Shown here one piece after another: positions 1-9,600 of a stretch of 64,000 bases of DNA. The stretch comes from Diplonema papillatum. Its lineage: Eukaryota > Euglenozoa > Diplonemea > Diplonemida > Diplonemidae. Where the stretch lies: positions 496,001-560,000 of the forward strand of contig JAPJBO010000018.1 in NCBI GenBank assembly GCA_030068145.1, in the 5' to 3' direction. The position numbers and the translations under genes were made by a program. Each line of letters opens with the position of its first letter. Positions within the stretch are counted from its first letter, which is position 1. The notes below the pieces were generated by a model. The model saw nothing but the letters and a program-made list of their open reading frames with translations. It did no database searches and had not been told where the DNA came from.

Positions 1-227
1 CGCGTAACGCGACTTGCTGCCCTCAGCACGCAGGATAACTTCCTCGCACTCTTTTCCCTTTTGGTGCTTCAACCATTGGCGCTGCACACGGCAACCCCAT
101 GTCCACTGTGCTCTGCGGAGTTTACTTCGCAGATTGCCACCGTAAAAAGAAGACAAGTCAGTGCTGCCTAGCGAGTCGCAGTCACAATCAGGGCGAGTGC
201 CCTGAGTTTTTTAACTGATTGCTCAGA
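1..227. other. No gene recognised
   Basis: No frame here looks coding and no repeat family seen elsewhere in the window matches this stretch. Confidence 0.5.
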
Positions 228-505
228 CACGGTTGTAGGGGCCTTCTCCCCGTGACGGATTAGCCTGTGCTCTAGTAGCACGGGTGGTCCTGGCTGTGAC
301 GAGCTACGAACAGCCGCCTGACAAACCAGACTCACACCGCAGTCCTGTCTGCAGACACTCAGGTTCCACGCTGATGATGGTCCGCCTTATGTGTCCGTGG
401 CTTAAAGGACCGAAACACGGCGCAGACGGGACCAGTGCGGTGTTGAGCACATACCCATTCCAAGCACGTTCTTGCAAACCCCCCCCCCCCCCCCCCCCCC
501 CCCCT
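228..505 (+). repeat. Repeat family D, copy 1
   Basis: The stretch from GGTTGTAGGGGCCTTCTC through GACGAACAGCCGCC to the C-rich end recurs at 38975-39120 and 55478-55690. A partial relative lies at 715-830. This copy ends in a run of about 24 C (479-504). Its short open frames on both strands follow the poly-C tract and the repeat, so I do not treat them as genes. No terminal repeats or transposase are visible, so its class is unknown. Confidence 0.7.
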
Positions 506-1140
506 GGGTACTCATCGGCATGCCGATGACTCCCCACTATATTGCAACGATGTTACAAGATACCCCGTGTGAAAACTTTTGTGTTTTTGCCCTTGAATCG
601 CCAATTATGTTGTCGAAACACGGCGTCCGAGTCGTGCCACCACTTACCCCGCCGGTGTCGCAGACCCGCTTAGCCGAAGTACACGAAAATGACCCCCCAA
701 CAAGGTGGGAAACGCCTTGTGTGTCCGTGGCGCAAAGGACCGAAAACACGGTGCAGATGGGACCCGTGCGGTGTTGAGGGCATGAAGTAATTTTTTCCAT
801 CCATTCGAAGCACGTTCTTGCAGGAACTTCGCCCGCTCTCTCTTCTCTCCCTCTTCCCCTGCCCCCTGATCACCTGAACTAGCGTTCAACGACCGGCGAA
901 ACAGCTGCCAGACAACGACCCTAAACGCCTCGCGCTACAACGGGGTGTGTTTTTTTTTTTTTTTTTTTTTGTATATCGGCCATTTAGCGGACGAAGTACC
1001 ACCCCACCGAAAGCAAGAAGGCAAAACAGGAGCAGAAAATAAAAAAGAACACGGAAGAAAGAAACAATCAGTGTCAGTTCATCCGAAGCGGTGCCTGGGA
1101 GGGGGTCCAGCCTCAGTGTGCTCGCGTTCGTTTTGTTCTC
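506..1140. other. Gene-free; partial family D copy and poly-T
   Basis: 715-830 resembles the 3' half of family D (GTGTCCGTGG, AAGGACCGAAA, and the CACGTTCTTGCA end). A poly-T run of about 21 nt lies near 949-970. No coding frame is supported. Confidence 0.5.
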
Positions 1141-1142
1141 TT

Positions 1143-1370
1143 TAGTACCAACAACCCTCTCGCGGGTTGTTTCTTCAATGCAAGTACTAACAACCTTCTC
1201 GCGGGTTGTTTCTTCAATGCAAGTACTAACAACCTTCTCGCGGGTTGTTTCTTCAATGCATTGTGCAGGCCAAAAAGACGTAGGCAGCGTGTTTCGGTGG
1301 CCGATCAGAATTCCTGCTGTAAATGAAAGTACAAGTGGGAAAACGATCGACCGGAACGCTCAACGAAGCG
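1143..1370 (+). repeat. 39-bp tandem repeat (x3) leading into family K
   Basis: A 39-bp unit with core CTCGCGGGTTGTTTCTTCAA occurs three times (about 1147-1258). It runs into family K (ATTGTGCAGG..AAAACGATC), which recurs at 16540-16670 and 58640-58790. The other copies carry a single diverged version of the 39-bp unit, so the triplication is local to this copy. Confidence 0.75.
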
Positions 1371-1385
1371 CCTGTCTTTTTTTGT

Positions 1386-1601
1386 TGTATAAGCACCTGC
1401 TTTGTAGGAAATGCTTGAGGAGGCTGCCAGTTGCGATAGATCAAAGGAGGTAAATGTGCTGTAGCCCACACGAAACACAGGTAAATCTGGGTTTAGTGGC
1501 GGGCGTAAGCGTTCAACAAAAAGACCCACTTTGTAGTTGTATTGTTTTCTCCCCCTCTAGCCTCCTTCGAAATGAGCACAAGGCAGCCCCTCGAGTATTT
1601 T
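1386..1601 (+). mobile_element. MITE-like family A, full copy 1
   Basis: About 215 bp. It begins GTATAAGCACCTGCTTTGTA and ends CCTCGAGTATTTT. The first about 40 bp after the leader (..AAATGCTTGAGG..GATCAAAGGAGG) is an imperfect inverted repeat of the last 40 bp (CCTCCTTCGAA..CCCTCGAGTATTT), giving terminal inverted repeats. There is no coding capacity. Full or partial copies also lie at 1633, 4425, 5403/6994, 12935-13433, 27258, 31745, 34150, 51326, 56588 and 60491. A non-autonomous DNA transposon is the best reading; target-site duplications could not be fixed. Confidence 0.75.
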
Positions 1602-1632
1602 ATACGCACCTGCTTTGAAGGACATATTGTTT

Positions 1633-1847
1633 GTATAAGCACCTGCTTTGTAGGAAGCTTGAGGAGACTGCCAGTTGCGATAGATCAAAGGAGGTAAATG
1701 TGCTGTAGCCCACACGAAACACAGGTAAATCTGGGTTCAGTGGCGGGTGTAAGCGTTCAACAAAAAAGACCCACTTTGTAGTTGTATTGTGTTCTCCCCC
1801 TCTAGCCTCCTTCGAAATGAGCACAAAACAGTCCCTCGAGTATTTTT
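1633..1847 (+). mobile_element. MITE-like family A, full copy 2
   Basis: Near-identical to the copy 30 bp upstream and in the same orientation. The 5' leader differs by a few bases (GGAAGCTTGAGG). Between the two copies, 1601-1622 looks like the start of a third copy (TATACGCACCTGC), so repeated insertion into or next to the family's own ends is likely. Confidence 0.75.
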
Positions 1848-3329
1848 TCGACATTGCAAAATGCAAGCCCGAGCAACCCTGGTTTCCAGATTAAGACCGT
1901 TGGTCTAAATCTGCAACGTAAAGTAATCCCATGAGTGCTGCTGCGGCCGACAGGGCGGCAGCTGTGTCAGATCAAGTGGCGAGCTCTGGGGCTCTGTGAT
2001 GGCTGAGTGCACGCCTAAGCAGGGCTGCATCCTCGTGTTGCGGCCGTGTGGTGGTTTGAAATATGATGCTTAATCTAAACTGTGGCTGGTCCTTTGAAAG
2101 GGCTGCCTTGATGTGCTTCGATCAAACTCACACTGAGCTGAAAAACTACTACTACGGCAGCGGCTTGTGCAGGCTATCGGCACGCAGATTGTTGCTGCGT
2201 ATCGAATTCAAACTACTACTATGTGCTGGGCAACCTCTCGGGCTTAGAGACCTTTCTTCGGAATAACTGAACACCTCAAACAACCATCACCCCCCCTCTC
2301 CCCCGGTCAATTCGCTTTCAAAAGTGCCGTCACCGCCCACCCGGGTAAGTTTAAGCATCAAAACATGCATGAGAGACAGGCGGGCTGTCAAAGCATCACC
2401 AACTACAGTTATTACCACTCCTCCAACACCCCTCCCCCCCCGCACCAAACCCACCACCCTCCCCAACCCGGGCTTCCTTTTTACCCCCGCAAACCCGTGA
2501 ATAGGTGCTACGGGAGTATCTGGCAACCGCTGCTTAACAGTGCTCACGTGGGCGGTGTCTTCGGACAGCACCTCGTGATGTTCGCATCACAAAACAAAGA
2601 AGACAGTGAAATGGTCGTTACCTGGTCGGGTTTCGCTCGCGACCGTTTCCTGAACAATCCTTCACTAAATCCGCGGTTGAATAACCTGGCCTCAGTGGTG
2701 CAAGCACCACGCGCTCTTCAAACCCAAGAAACATTTTCCCCCCGGAGGGCCATGCAGCAAGGGAAACTCACTGAAAGACTTCCCTCAGCCGTACCCGATT
2801 AGAAACCTCCCCCCGCCTGGGACCCCCCGCGGTTAAATAACCTGGCCTCAGTGGTGCAGGCACCACGCGCTCTTCAAACCCATGAAACATTTTTCCCGCC
2901 TGGGAAGGAAGTGGGGCCAGATAACGTGACGACTGGACACGGGCTGAAGCCACGAAATGAACGAATCATCATGACGCCGTTCGTTTAAAAACCCGAACGT
3001 GCGCAAAGTGTGAGAACAAACGAACACCACCTGCATTTGCAAGAACGTCCCCGGAGACTTTAACATCCCGGAGTTACAAGCGAAATTGCTTTCTAGAAAG
3101 AAAAGAAAAAAAAAAGAATATCTGCAAACACACAAAAAGTCCAAGAATCGGAGGACGGCTCCTCCGTTCAGCTGCTGACTCGAAAGTGTCATTCTTCCCA
3201 TCAAGGTGTTAGCCGCCGCCGTAGGCCGCGCAGTCGCGAGGAAGAAGAGGGCCCGCAGCGTTACAAGGCGGCGATCCCCCGCGAGACGAGCTCACCCGCC
3301 GGCCAGAGCGCCCGCTGCAGCATCAACTC
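1848..3329. other. Gene-free; one direct repeat
   Basis: About 70 bp containing AACCTGGCCTCAGTGGTGCA occurs at 2674-2745 and again at 2833-2905, with a shorter relative near 31149. No coding frame with house codon bias (G/C third positions) or recognisable motif was found on either strand. Confidence 0.5.
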
Positions 3330-3486
3330 CGGTGCCGCCACTCACTGTAGCAGAGCCGCATCCTGCAGCGCGCCTCCGGAGCGACTTACGCCCGCCGTAG
3401 CAGTGCGAAGAGAAGTGAGGAGACCGGAAACTCCCCGGAGAGATGGTCCCTGCACTCTAACTCATCTCTCTCTCTCTCTCTCTCTC
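3330..3486 (+). repeat. Repeat family J with TC-microsatellite tail
   Basis: The core GGAGAGATGGTCCCTGCACT is followed by a CTCTCT tract. Other copies are at 15296-15432 and 49930-50005, and a head fragment (GCGCCTCCGGAGCGACTTAC) is at 10247-10290. The shared simple-repeat 3' tail is SINE-like, but no Pol III box was identified. Confidence 0.65.
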
Positions 3487-4424
3487 ATTCTTTGCACGCA
3501 TACTATCCGAGTTTCCACTTTTTAAAAGAAGATTTGATAGGAAATTGAGTTGGAAAGAAGGCAAGGAACTGATTTTGGCCGGAGTGTGCACTGTTGTGCA
3601 CGTAGAACCACTTAGGGTTTATTCTAGCGACCGGACCTCTCAAAACCGAAAATGCAGAATCCTAGAACAAACCCTGCCCTCGGCAAAAAAAGACTCTTTT
3701 TCCAAAAAGTACGTAGCTTCCGCAATTATCTAACTGCTCAGGGGTGGCTCTTTCTTCAGACCCCTGATGCTAGCAACCGACTGCGGCCGAAAAAGGCAGT
3801 GTTCTGCCTAAACACTACACTAGAATCCTCCCCACCCGTAAAAGTGGAAAAGAAAGAAAATACCAGAAAACTCTGCATTCCCGCGAAGAAGACTTGATGC
3901 TGGCGTCAAGCATACATGAAAGGCAATTTTGCTACCCGAACATTAACTACCATTCCCCCCCCCCGGATGGAGGAGTGTATGTGCGGTCGGGGTTTTTGCT
4001 TGTATATTTTTTTTAGCCACATGCAATGTGTGAGGAAACTGAACCGCCCAAGTAGGACCTTCTGATTATGATCATTTGCCAGATTTGCCACCTGAAACCA
4101 CGTCCAGGATTTGGGCTCAGGGTAGTGCGGTTATGTGGCAACACCCGCAATGCGGGAGTGGCACTTCCGTATTTGTGGCACTAAATACAGGCGAATTCGT
4201 GTTGATTTTGCGTAGAAAATCACTGCCGCACTTTTTCACTCCCCCACTACTAACTAAGATTTTCCCCCAGCCGGTGGGGGTGTCCGCCGTGTAGCTAGCC
4301 CAAGCCCCCCCCCCCCCCCCCCCGTAACCGCGTCAGGAGACACCCAACCAGGTTCACGACGGAGTGAGAAATCACCCGACACGCAGCCCTCCCTCCCTTC
4401 CCTTCCACGGAGCGTTACACTCCC
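3487..4424. repeat. Gene-free; family C copy at about 3888-4135
   Basis: The segment from GAAGACTTGATGCTGGCGTC to CCAGGATTTGGGCTCAGGGT matches family C at 36360-36760, 38838-38975 and 59120-59490. Poly-C tracts at 3956-3964 and about 4304-4323 interrupt it. No gene is supported. Confidence 0.55.
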
Positions 4425-4494
4425 TTTAGGTGTAGTGTTTCTCCCCCTGTAGCCGTCCTTCGAAGTAAGCACAAGGCAGCCCCTCGAGTATTTT
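4425..4494 (+). mobile_element. MITE-like family A, 3' fragment
   Basis: Only the last about 70 bp of the family is present, ending AGCCCCTCGAGTATTTT. It reads CGAAGTAAGC where most copies read CGAAATGAGC, a variant shared with the copy at 27258-27471. Confidence 0.7.
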
Positions 4495-4734
4495 CCGCGG
4501 CTAAGTTCTTTCCCTTGCTTTCAATTCCACGCTTTATCTCCCAGCATCTGAGGCTGGACCTCACCGTGCTGCGCCTACTACAGCCATCAGGAGACTCAAA
4601 AATGGCGGTCCTTTATCATACGCTACCTCGATCCTGTGTTCTAACTGCACGAAGAATCGCCCCGCTGCCCCGCAAGTCAAACGGAGACTTCAGAAAATCG
4701 ACAGCTTTTGTGCTAAAACATAAACAGCCCAGGA

Positions 4735-5392
4735 AGAAGAACCCATGCGGCGACGCCGCGCCCGTGTGTTTTTTCAGCCTTTCAAAAAGGGTGGCTGGGG
4801 CAAGACTTTGTCAAAAAGGCCTTGCAACTGCCGCCCGTGAAGGACAAAACTCACTGGAACGGTGCTTCAGACGGCGCTTTGAAGCCCTTTTTCAACTGCG
4901 TAAAGGAACACCTCTCCCGCCTCACAAGTCAAACGGAGACAGTGTTCCCGCAACCCCAAAATCGTGGTCGATTACCCTTAAAGCCTGCTTCGCAAACAAA
5001 GCGGCCTTGGTTAATCAGCCACACATAGGAAAGTGGCTGGGTGGTTGATTCACCAAAGTGCACAGTATGCTGGCCTTCCTGAGAAGGTACAGCTGCTGAT
5101 CTCGCTTATGCCAAGCCGTGACAGACATAGGGTTAAATATGGTTCCAGCCAGTTTCGTCGTTACCCAAAATGTGAGAACTTGGGGGATGCGGGAACACTG
5201 AACGGAGACTTCAAAAAGAACCGACCACTGTCTAGAAAGAAGAAACATGCGCGACGCCATGCCTGTGTTTTTTTCTAACCTTTCAAAAGGGCGGCTGGCA
5301 AGACTTTGTCAAAAGGCCTTTCAACTGCCGCCCGTGAAGGGCAAAACTCACTGGCACGGTGCATTCAGACTACGTATTGAAGCCTTGTCGCT
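4735..5392 (+). repeat. Diverged direct duplication, about 150 bp x2
   Basis: 4735-4905 and 5245-5392 share AACTGCCGCCCGTGAAGG, CAAGACTTTGTCAAAA and AAAACTCACTGG in the same order, about 500 bp apart. Both are preceded by AACGGAGACTTCA (4670 and 5203). The open frame across 4515-5048 follows this repeat and shows no recognisable protein feature. Confidence 0.6.
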
Positions 5393-5402
5393 TTTATCTT
5401 TG

Positions 5403-7078
5403 TACAAGCACCTGCTCTTGTAGGAAGTGCTTGAACGCTCACGTCCGCCACGGAACCCAGATTCACCTGTGTTTCGTGCAGTGTGGGGGATAGCCACCAG
5501 CCACCAGTGGCTCCCAGTGGCTGGAAAAAAAAAATCAGATTTCACCACTCAAAACCCTCAAAAAAACGAAGAAAAAGTGTTGAAACCATATTTTGGGCTC
5601 CGATTTCGATTTTTTGAGTTGGACCCCCCCCAGCTCCCCCACGGAGTCTGGTTGCTTCTGAGGTACGCCTGTGGGCCTGATCCTGGCTCCTGGAAGCCGG
5701 TCAACAGTACCAGACCTTTTTCGACGAATTTTTGCTCGAGATCAGCTCCGATGAAGAGAACGGCGCAAAATAGACCTGAGGACCAATAACTACGGGCTTG
5801 GTTCGTGGGTATTTGCATACTGCAGGACACCGGGCGGGGAAGCCACCAGGTTTTAGTGGGGAAGAAACTGCCTACTACAGGAATCGATCCCCTGGTTGGT
5901 GACATTTCTTCGCTGGTCCACGTAGCAGACCTTTTTCGACGAATTTTTGCTCGCTTTCAGCTCCGATGGAGAGATCCGTGAAAAATGGACCCGAAGACCA
6001 AAAAGTATGTGCGTGGTTCGTGGGTCCTTACAAGGCGCAGTGCACCGGGCGTGGGAGCCACCAGGTTACCAGTGGGAAGAACGGGAATCGATCCCCTGGT
6101 TGGTAACATTTTTCCGCTGGTCCGCGTAGCAGACCTTTTTCGACGAGTTTTTGCTCAATTTCAGCTCCGATGAAGAGATCCGTGAAGAATGGACCTGAAG
6201 ACCAAAAAGTATTCGCGTGGTTCGTGGGTCCTCACAAGGTGCAGAGCACCGGGCGTGGAAACTACCAGGTTACCGTTGGGAAGAACGGGAATCGATCCCC
6301 TGGTTGGTAACATGTTCACGTAGCAGACCATTTTCGACGACTTTTTGCTCGCTTTCAGCTCCGATGAAGAGATCCGTGAAAAATGTGTGAAAGCGAACCA
6401 AAACTCTGCACCGTGGACTCACGCCAAAAAGGTCGAACCAACCGGCGCAATTATGTTCCCTCGTCGGATGTAAAAGGTGAAAAACCGGTCCTGCGGGCAT
6501 TGACTCTGGGGAAAAACCGGAGAAAATCCCCACCTGCGGGAATTGACTCTGGTGAAATCTTCGAATTTTATTTCCGTTTCCACGATTTCCATTTCCACGT
6601 GTGTCCACGTCCCGAACACTGCCACGTTCAAACCTTTTCGGTTTTTAGGTCTATTTTTCGCAGATCTTTTCATCGGAGCTGATCTCGAGCAAAAATTTGT
6701 CGAAAAAGGTCTGGTGGCTTCCAGGAGCCAGGATCAGGCCCACAGGCGTACTTGAGAAGCAACCGGTCCGTGGGGGAGCTGGGGGGGGTCCAACTCAAAA
6801 AGAATTTACTCAAAAAATCGAGATCGGAGCCAAAAATATGGTTTCAACACTTTTTTTTCGTTTTTTTGAGGTTTTTGAGTGGTGAAATCTGAAACTTTTT
6901 TTTCCAGCCACTGGGAGCCACTGAGCCACTGAGTGGCTCAGCCACTGGTGGCTGGTGGCAGCGACCAGCCACCAGTGGCTATCCCCCACACTGTTTCGTG
7001 TGGGCTACAGCACATTTACCTCCTTTGATCTTTTGCAGCTGGCAGCCTCCTCAAGTATTTCCTACAAGTGCTGCAAGT
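5403..7078 (-). mobile_element. MITE-like family A copy split by a nested element
   Basis: 5430-5478 and 6994-7078 are the two halves of one minus-oriented family A copy, interrupted at TTTCGTG by the hAT-like element. A plus-oriented leader fragment (TACAAGCACCTGC) sits at 5403-5430, so the outer copy was already rearranged. Confidence 0.7.
5479..6993. mobile_element. Non-autonomous hAT-like element, 1515 bp, nested in a MITE
   Basis: The ends are perfect 19-bp inverted repeats, CAGTGTGGGGGATAGCCAC at the left and its reverse complement at the right. The inverted arms extend to about 310-340 bp (5479 to about 5790 and about 6650 to 6993). The flanks are a 7-bp direct repeat TTTCGTG, or 8 bp if the adjacent G is counted; CAGTG ends with an 8-bp duplication are typical of hAT elements. 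The interior holds about four about 200-bp tandem units, each starting near AGACCTTTTTCGACGA (about 5711, 5926, 6130, 6322). There is no transposase frame, so it must have been mobilised in trans. Confidence 0.75.
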
Positions 7079-7375
7079 ACCGAACCACGTGTTGAACGGA
7101 CGTGAGGTCATGCGGGTCTACCCCTACACGACAAATCACACAAACACTTGTTGTGCACGGTCGAACTGGTGTGTCACTGTGTACCTGCACCACACTGTGG
7201 GAGTCCAGCCTCCTGCTTGCTGGAGCTGAAACACTGGCATTCAAGGTTTCATTCAGGGTGGGTGTGCGTTCGATACGGGCCAGCAGACCTGGGGGAACGC
7301 CCCCCAAAACAGCCACAGGCCAGGATAGAAGCAATCACAATTCGAAGACGAAAGTCTTCGTCGAAAGAAGAAGAA

Positions 7376-7672
7376 GAAAAAAAAAAGGCCGCTCCGGGTC
7401 CGGGAACGTTGACGGTCAACCACAGCTTGCAAAGCTTGAGTCGGAGGCAGCACAGTGCCACAACCCCGTCCGCTCTGCCCTGGCTGACCGTCTCGACGAG
7501 CTCTTGTTCAGCGCAAGCGCCAAACCCCACGGTGCGCCACGCATTGATGCTTTAGTTTGGGAAATCGGTAGCCACTTGACCGTAGGCCCGTGGCTCTGCA
7601 GTACCGCCGAACACGTGAAGCTTGGCTGCCGTGTGGCAGGCTTTCCCTGGTACCCAAAGGTGCCAGTTCACA
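7376..7672 (-). repeat. Repeat family G, inverted copy
   Basis: The reverse complement of this stretch matches 49110-49365 and 55958-56114 (shared words AAGCCTGCTACACGG, AACACAAGCTCGTCGAGACG). The frame open on + across 7102-7686 is a by-product of the repeat. The class is unknown and no terminal repeats were seen. Confidence 0.65.
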
Positions 7673-8091
7673 ATTTGGAAGTATAAAAAAGGGAATAAAC
7701 AACTCCGGATCCCTAAGCGAACTTGCACTCTAAAAAAAGAAGTAAGCAAGCAACAGTAAAGTAAAAGCGACACATAGTACGAAAAGGAATGAAAACACTG
7801 CCCAGGCCCTGCTCTAACAGCACACAAGGAAAACCCCCCCCCCCCCGCCCCACAAGTCCAACGGAGACTTCAAAACCCCGGCCGCTACTACTACAAGAAA
7901 CAGTCTAGAAATGGCGCGAGAACGAGGGGACGTTTACCGTGCGACAATTGCCGCTCCCCCCCGGATGCCGTGCCACGCACAAGCCGTGCAACCAGAAAGA
8001 AAAAAACGTACACGGTGGTCGTACTCCGCGAAGGAAGGCGCCACGGAATTTAACGAGTCCACAACGCACGTAGGACCCCTATATGGCCCCT

Positions 8092-8262
8092 TGATGCTAG
8101 GAACAATCGCGCGCATGAGAGGCAGTGTTCTGTCTAAGATTAACCCTATTCCGACAATCGCGCTCATGAGAGGCAGTGTTCTGTCTAAAGATTAACCCTA
8201 TTCCGACAATCGCGCTCATGAGAGGCAGTGTTCTGTCTAAAGATTAACCCTATTCCGACAAA
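8092..8262 (+). repeat. About 55-bp tandem repeat, three units
   Basis: The unit contains GAGAGGCAGTGTTCTGTCTA followed by AAGATTAACCCTATTCCGAC. Its first part matches the family C stretch GAGGCAGTGTTCTGCCTAAA (38877), so this looks like a local amplification of a piece of family C. Confidence 0.75.
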
Positions 8263-8269
8263 CCCGACA

Positions 8270-8735
8270 AAAAAAACGAAGGAAGGATACACAGAACATT
8301 CTGGTGAAAGCTTTCTGACATTGCTTACGTCTGCAGTTCTTGCACGCGGAGAAGGTTAAAAGTTACAGATATTCAACCCGAGCAAACCATAAGCAGCACG
8401 ATCACTAAAGAGACGGTCAGACGGTACCAAGAAGACAGACAGTCACCTACGGCGGCACCATACTGAGGAGGGCCTACCGTAAGTAAGGTACGTGGACAAT
8501 GGCCGAAACCACCAATGACCAACAACTAAGGTACCCACCGATCCTCTTACCTCGTGTACGACGCGCAGAGCACAAAGGATATCTTCCCATAACGACGGAG
8601 GTCACCCGGAGACTTTAAAACCCCGGAGTTTCAAGCGAACTTTCACTCTAAAAACGAAGGAAGGACACACAGAACATTCTGTTGAAAGCTTTCTGACATT
8701 GCTTACGTCTGCAGTTCTTGCACGCGGAGAAGATA
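8270..8735 (+). repeat. 83-bp direct repeats flanking family I and module H
   Basis: 8270-8355 and 8653-8735 are near-identical (core GAAAGCTTTCTGACATTGCT, then GCAGTTCTTGCACGCGGAGA), 383 bp apart. Between them lie family I (8385-8575, also at 17403-17572) and acceptor-proximal module H (8604-8656). The arrangement could be a tandem duplication or the ends of an unrecognised element. Confidence 0.65.
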
Positions 8736-9137
8736 AAAATGCTGACACACAGCGGTACCTGAAAAGCTGAGGCCTGCCTCGGCTTTAATAAACGCGTTCT
8801 CTTCATGTTCTTGTTCCTGGGTTGCAGAGGCACGCCATATGATTGGTGCCATGATAGCGCATAAGCAAGCACGCATGTTTCCCCAGTATGTTCCGTCGAT
8901 CAAGGACGCCAGTTTTCGGAGAAGAGTCTCAGGCTTTTTTGGCCTCGCGAGTTCCTGACTAACGAACTGCACCAACAACGCGTGATGGTCAGAATGTTGA
9001 AGTTGCTCGGGTGAGGCGGCTTTATTGATGTTGGCAGCATTGACATCAATTTTTTCACGGTGAAACGCTTCTGCAGCTGCCATCACTTCCTCTTTCGTCG
9101 CGTTGCGTCTTTTATGGACCAGAACCAGAGAAAACAC
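8703..9137 (-). CDS. Unidentified minus-strand open frame (possible exon or element fragment)
   Basis: This frame encodes 144 residues of ordinary composition with helix-like stretches (VMAAAEAFHREKIDVNAANI, LLRKLASLIDGTYWG) and no low-complexity bias, unlike most chance frames here. Its last about 30 residues run into the 83-bp direct repeat, and GGTACC on the minus strand near 8756 could be a donor, so the plausible coding part is about 8757-9125. The codon choice is less GC-biased than in the six + genes. I do not recognise the protein. It could be a gene on the other strand, a fragment of a transposon protein, or chance. Confidence 0.3.
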   Translation of the reverse strand: MFSLVLVHKRRNATKEEVMAAAEAFHREKIDVNAANINKAASPEQLQHSDHHALLVQFVSQELARPKKPETLLRKLASLIDGTYWGNMRACLCAIMAPIIWRASATQEQEHEENAFIKAEAGLSFSGTAVCQHFYLLRVQELQT

Positions 9138-9149
9138 GTGTGGTCCACA

Positions 9150-9600
9150 TGTGGGCGCTTAAGGTTCGAGGGGAAAAAAACCTTTCCCCCCATATGTGCG
9201 GCGGGCAAAAAAAAATGGCGTCGCTACTGGACTTGGCGACTTGTGGGCCTAGACTCCCCTGCATGTGGACCAACCCGTGGCAAGCACAATGTGGGGGAAA
9301 AATAATTCAAAATCCACACGTGGAAGCACACGTGGGAGGGAAAAATCTAAATAATTAACGTGTGGAAATCCACACGTTCCACACAAGCCCTGACCAGAAC
9401 CAGCCCAGGAAAGGTTTTCCTCCGGACACAAGCTCTGTTGTCTCAGTACCTGTGGATCCACACGTGGAAGCACACGTGGGAGGGAAAAATGTAAATAATT
9501 AACGTGTGGAAATCCACACGTTCCACACAAGCCCTGACCAGAACCAGCCTAGGAAAGGTTTTCCTCCGGACACAAGCTCTGTTGTCTCAATCAAGCTGCG
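9150..9600 (+). repeat. Family N copy plus a 144-bp tandem pair
   Basis: 9150-9300 recurs inverted at 54555-54700. Next, a 144-bp unit (starts near 9322 and 9466; core CACACGTGGGAGGGAAAAAT, ending near CAAGCTCTGTTG) occurs twice. Each unit contains the near-palindrome AACGTGTGGAAATCCACACG. A related layout with different letters is at 18222-18300. Confidence 0.7.
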
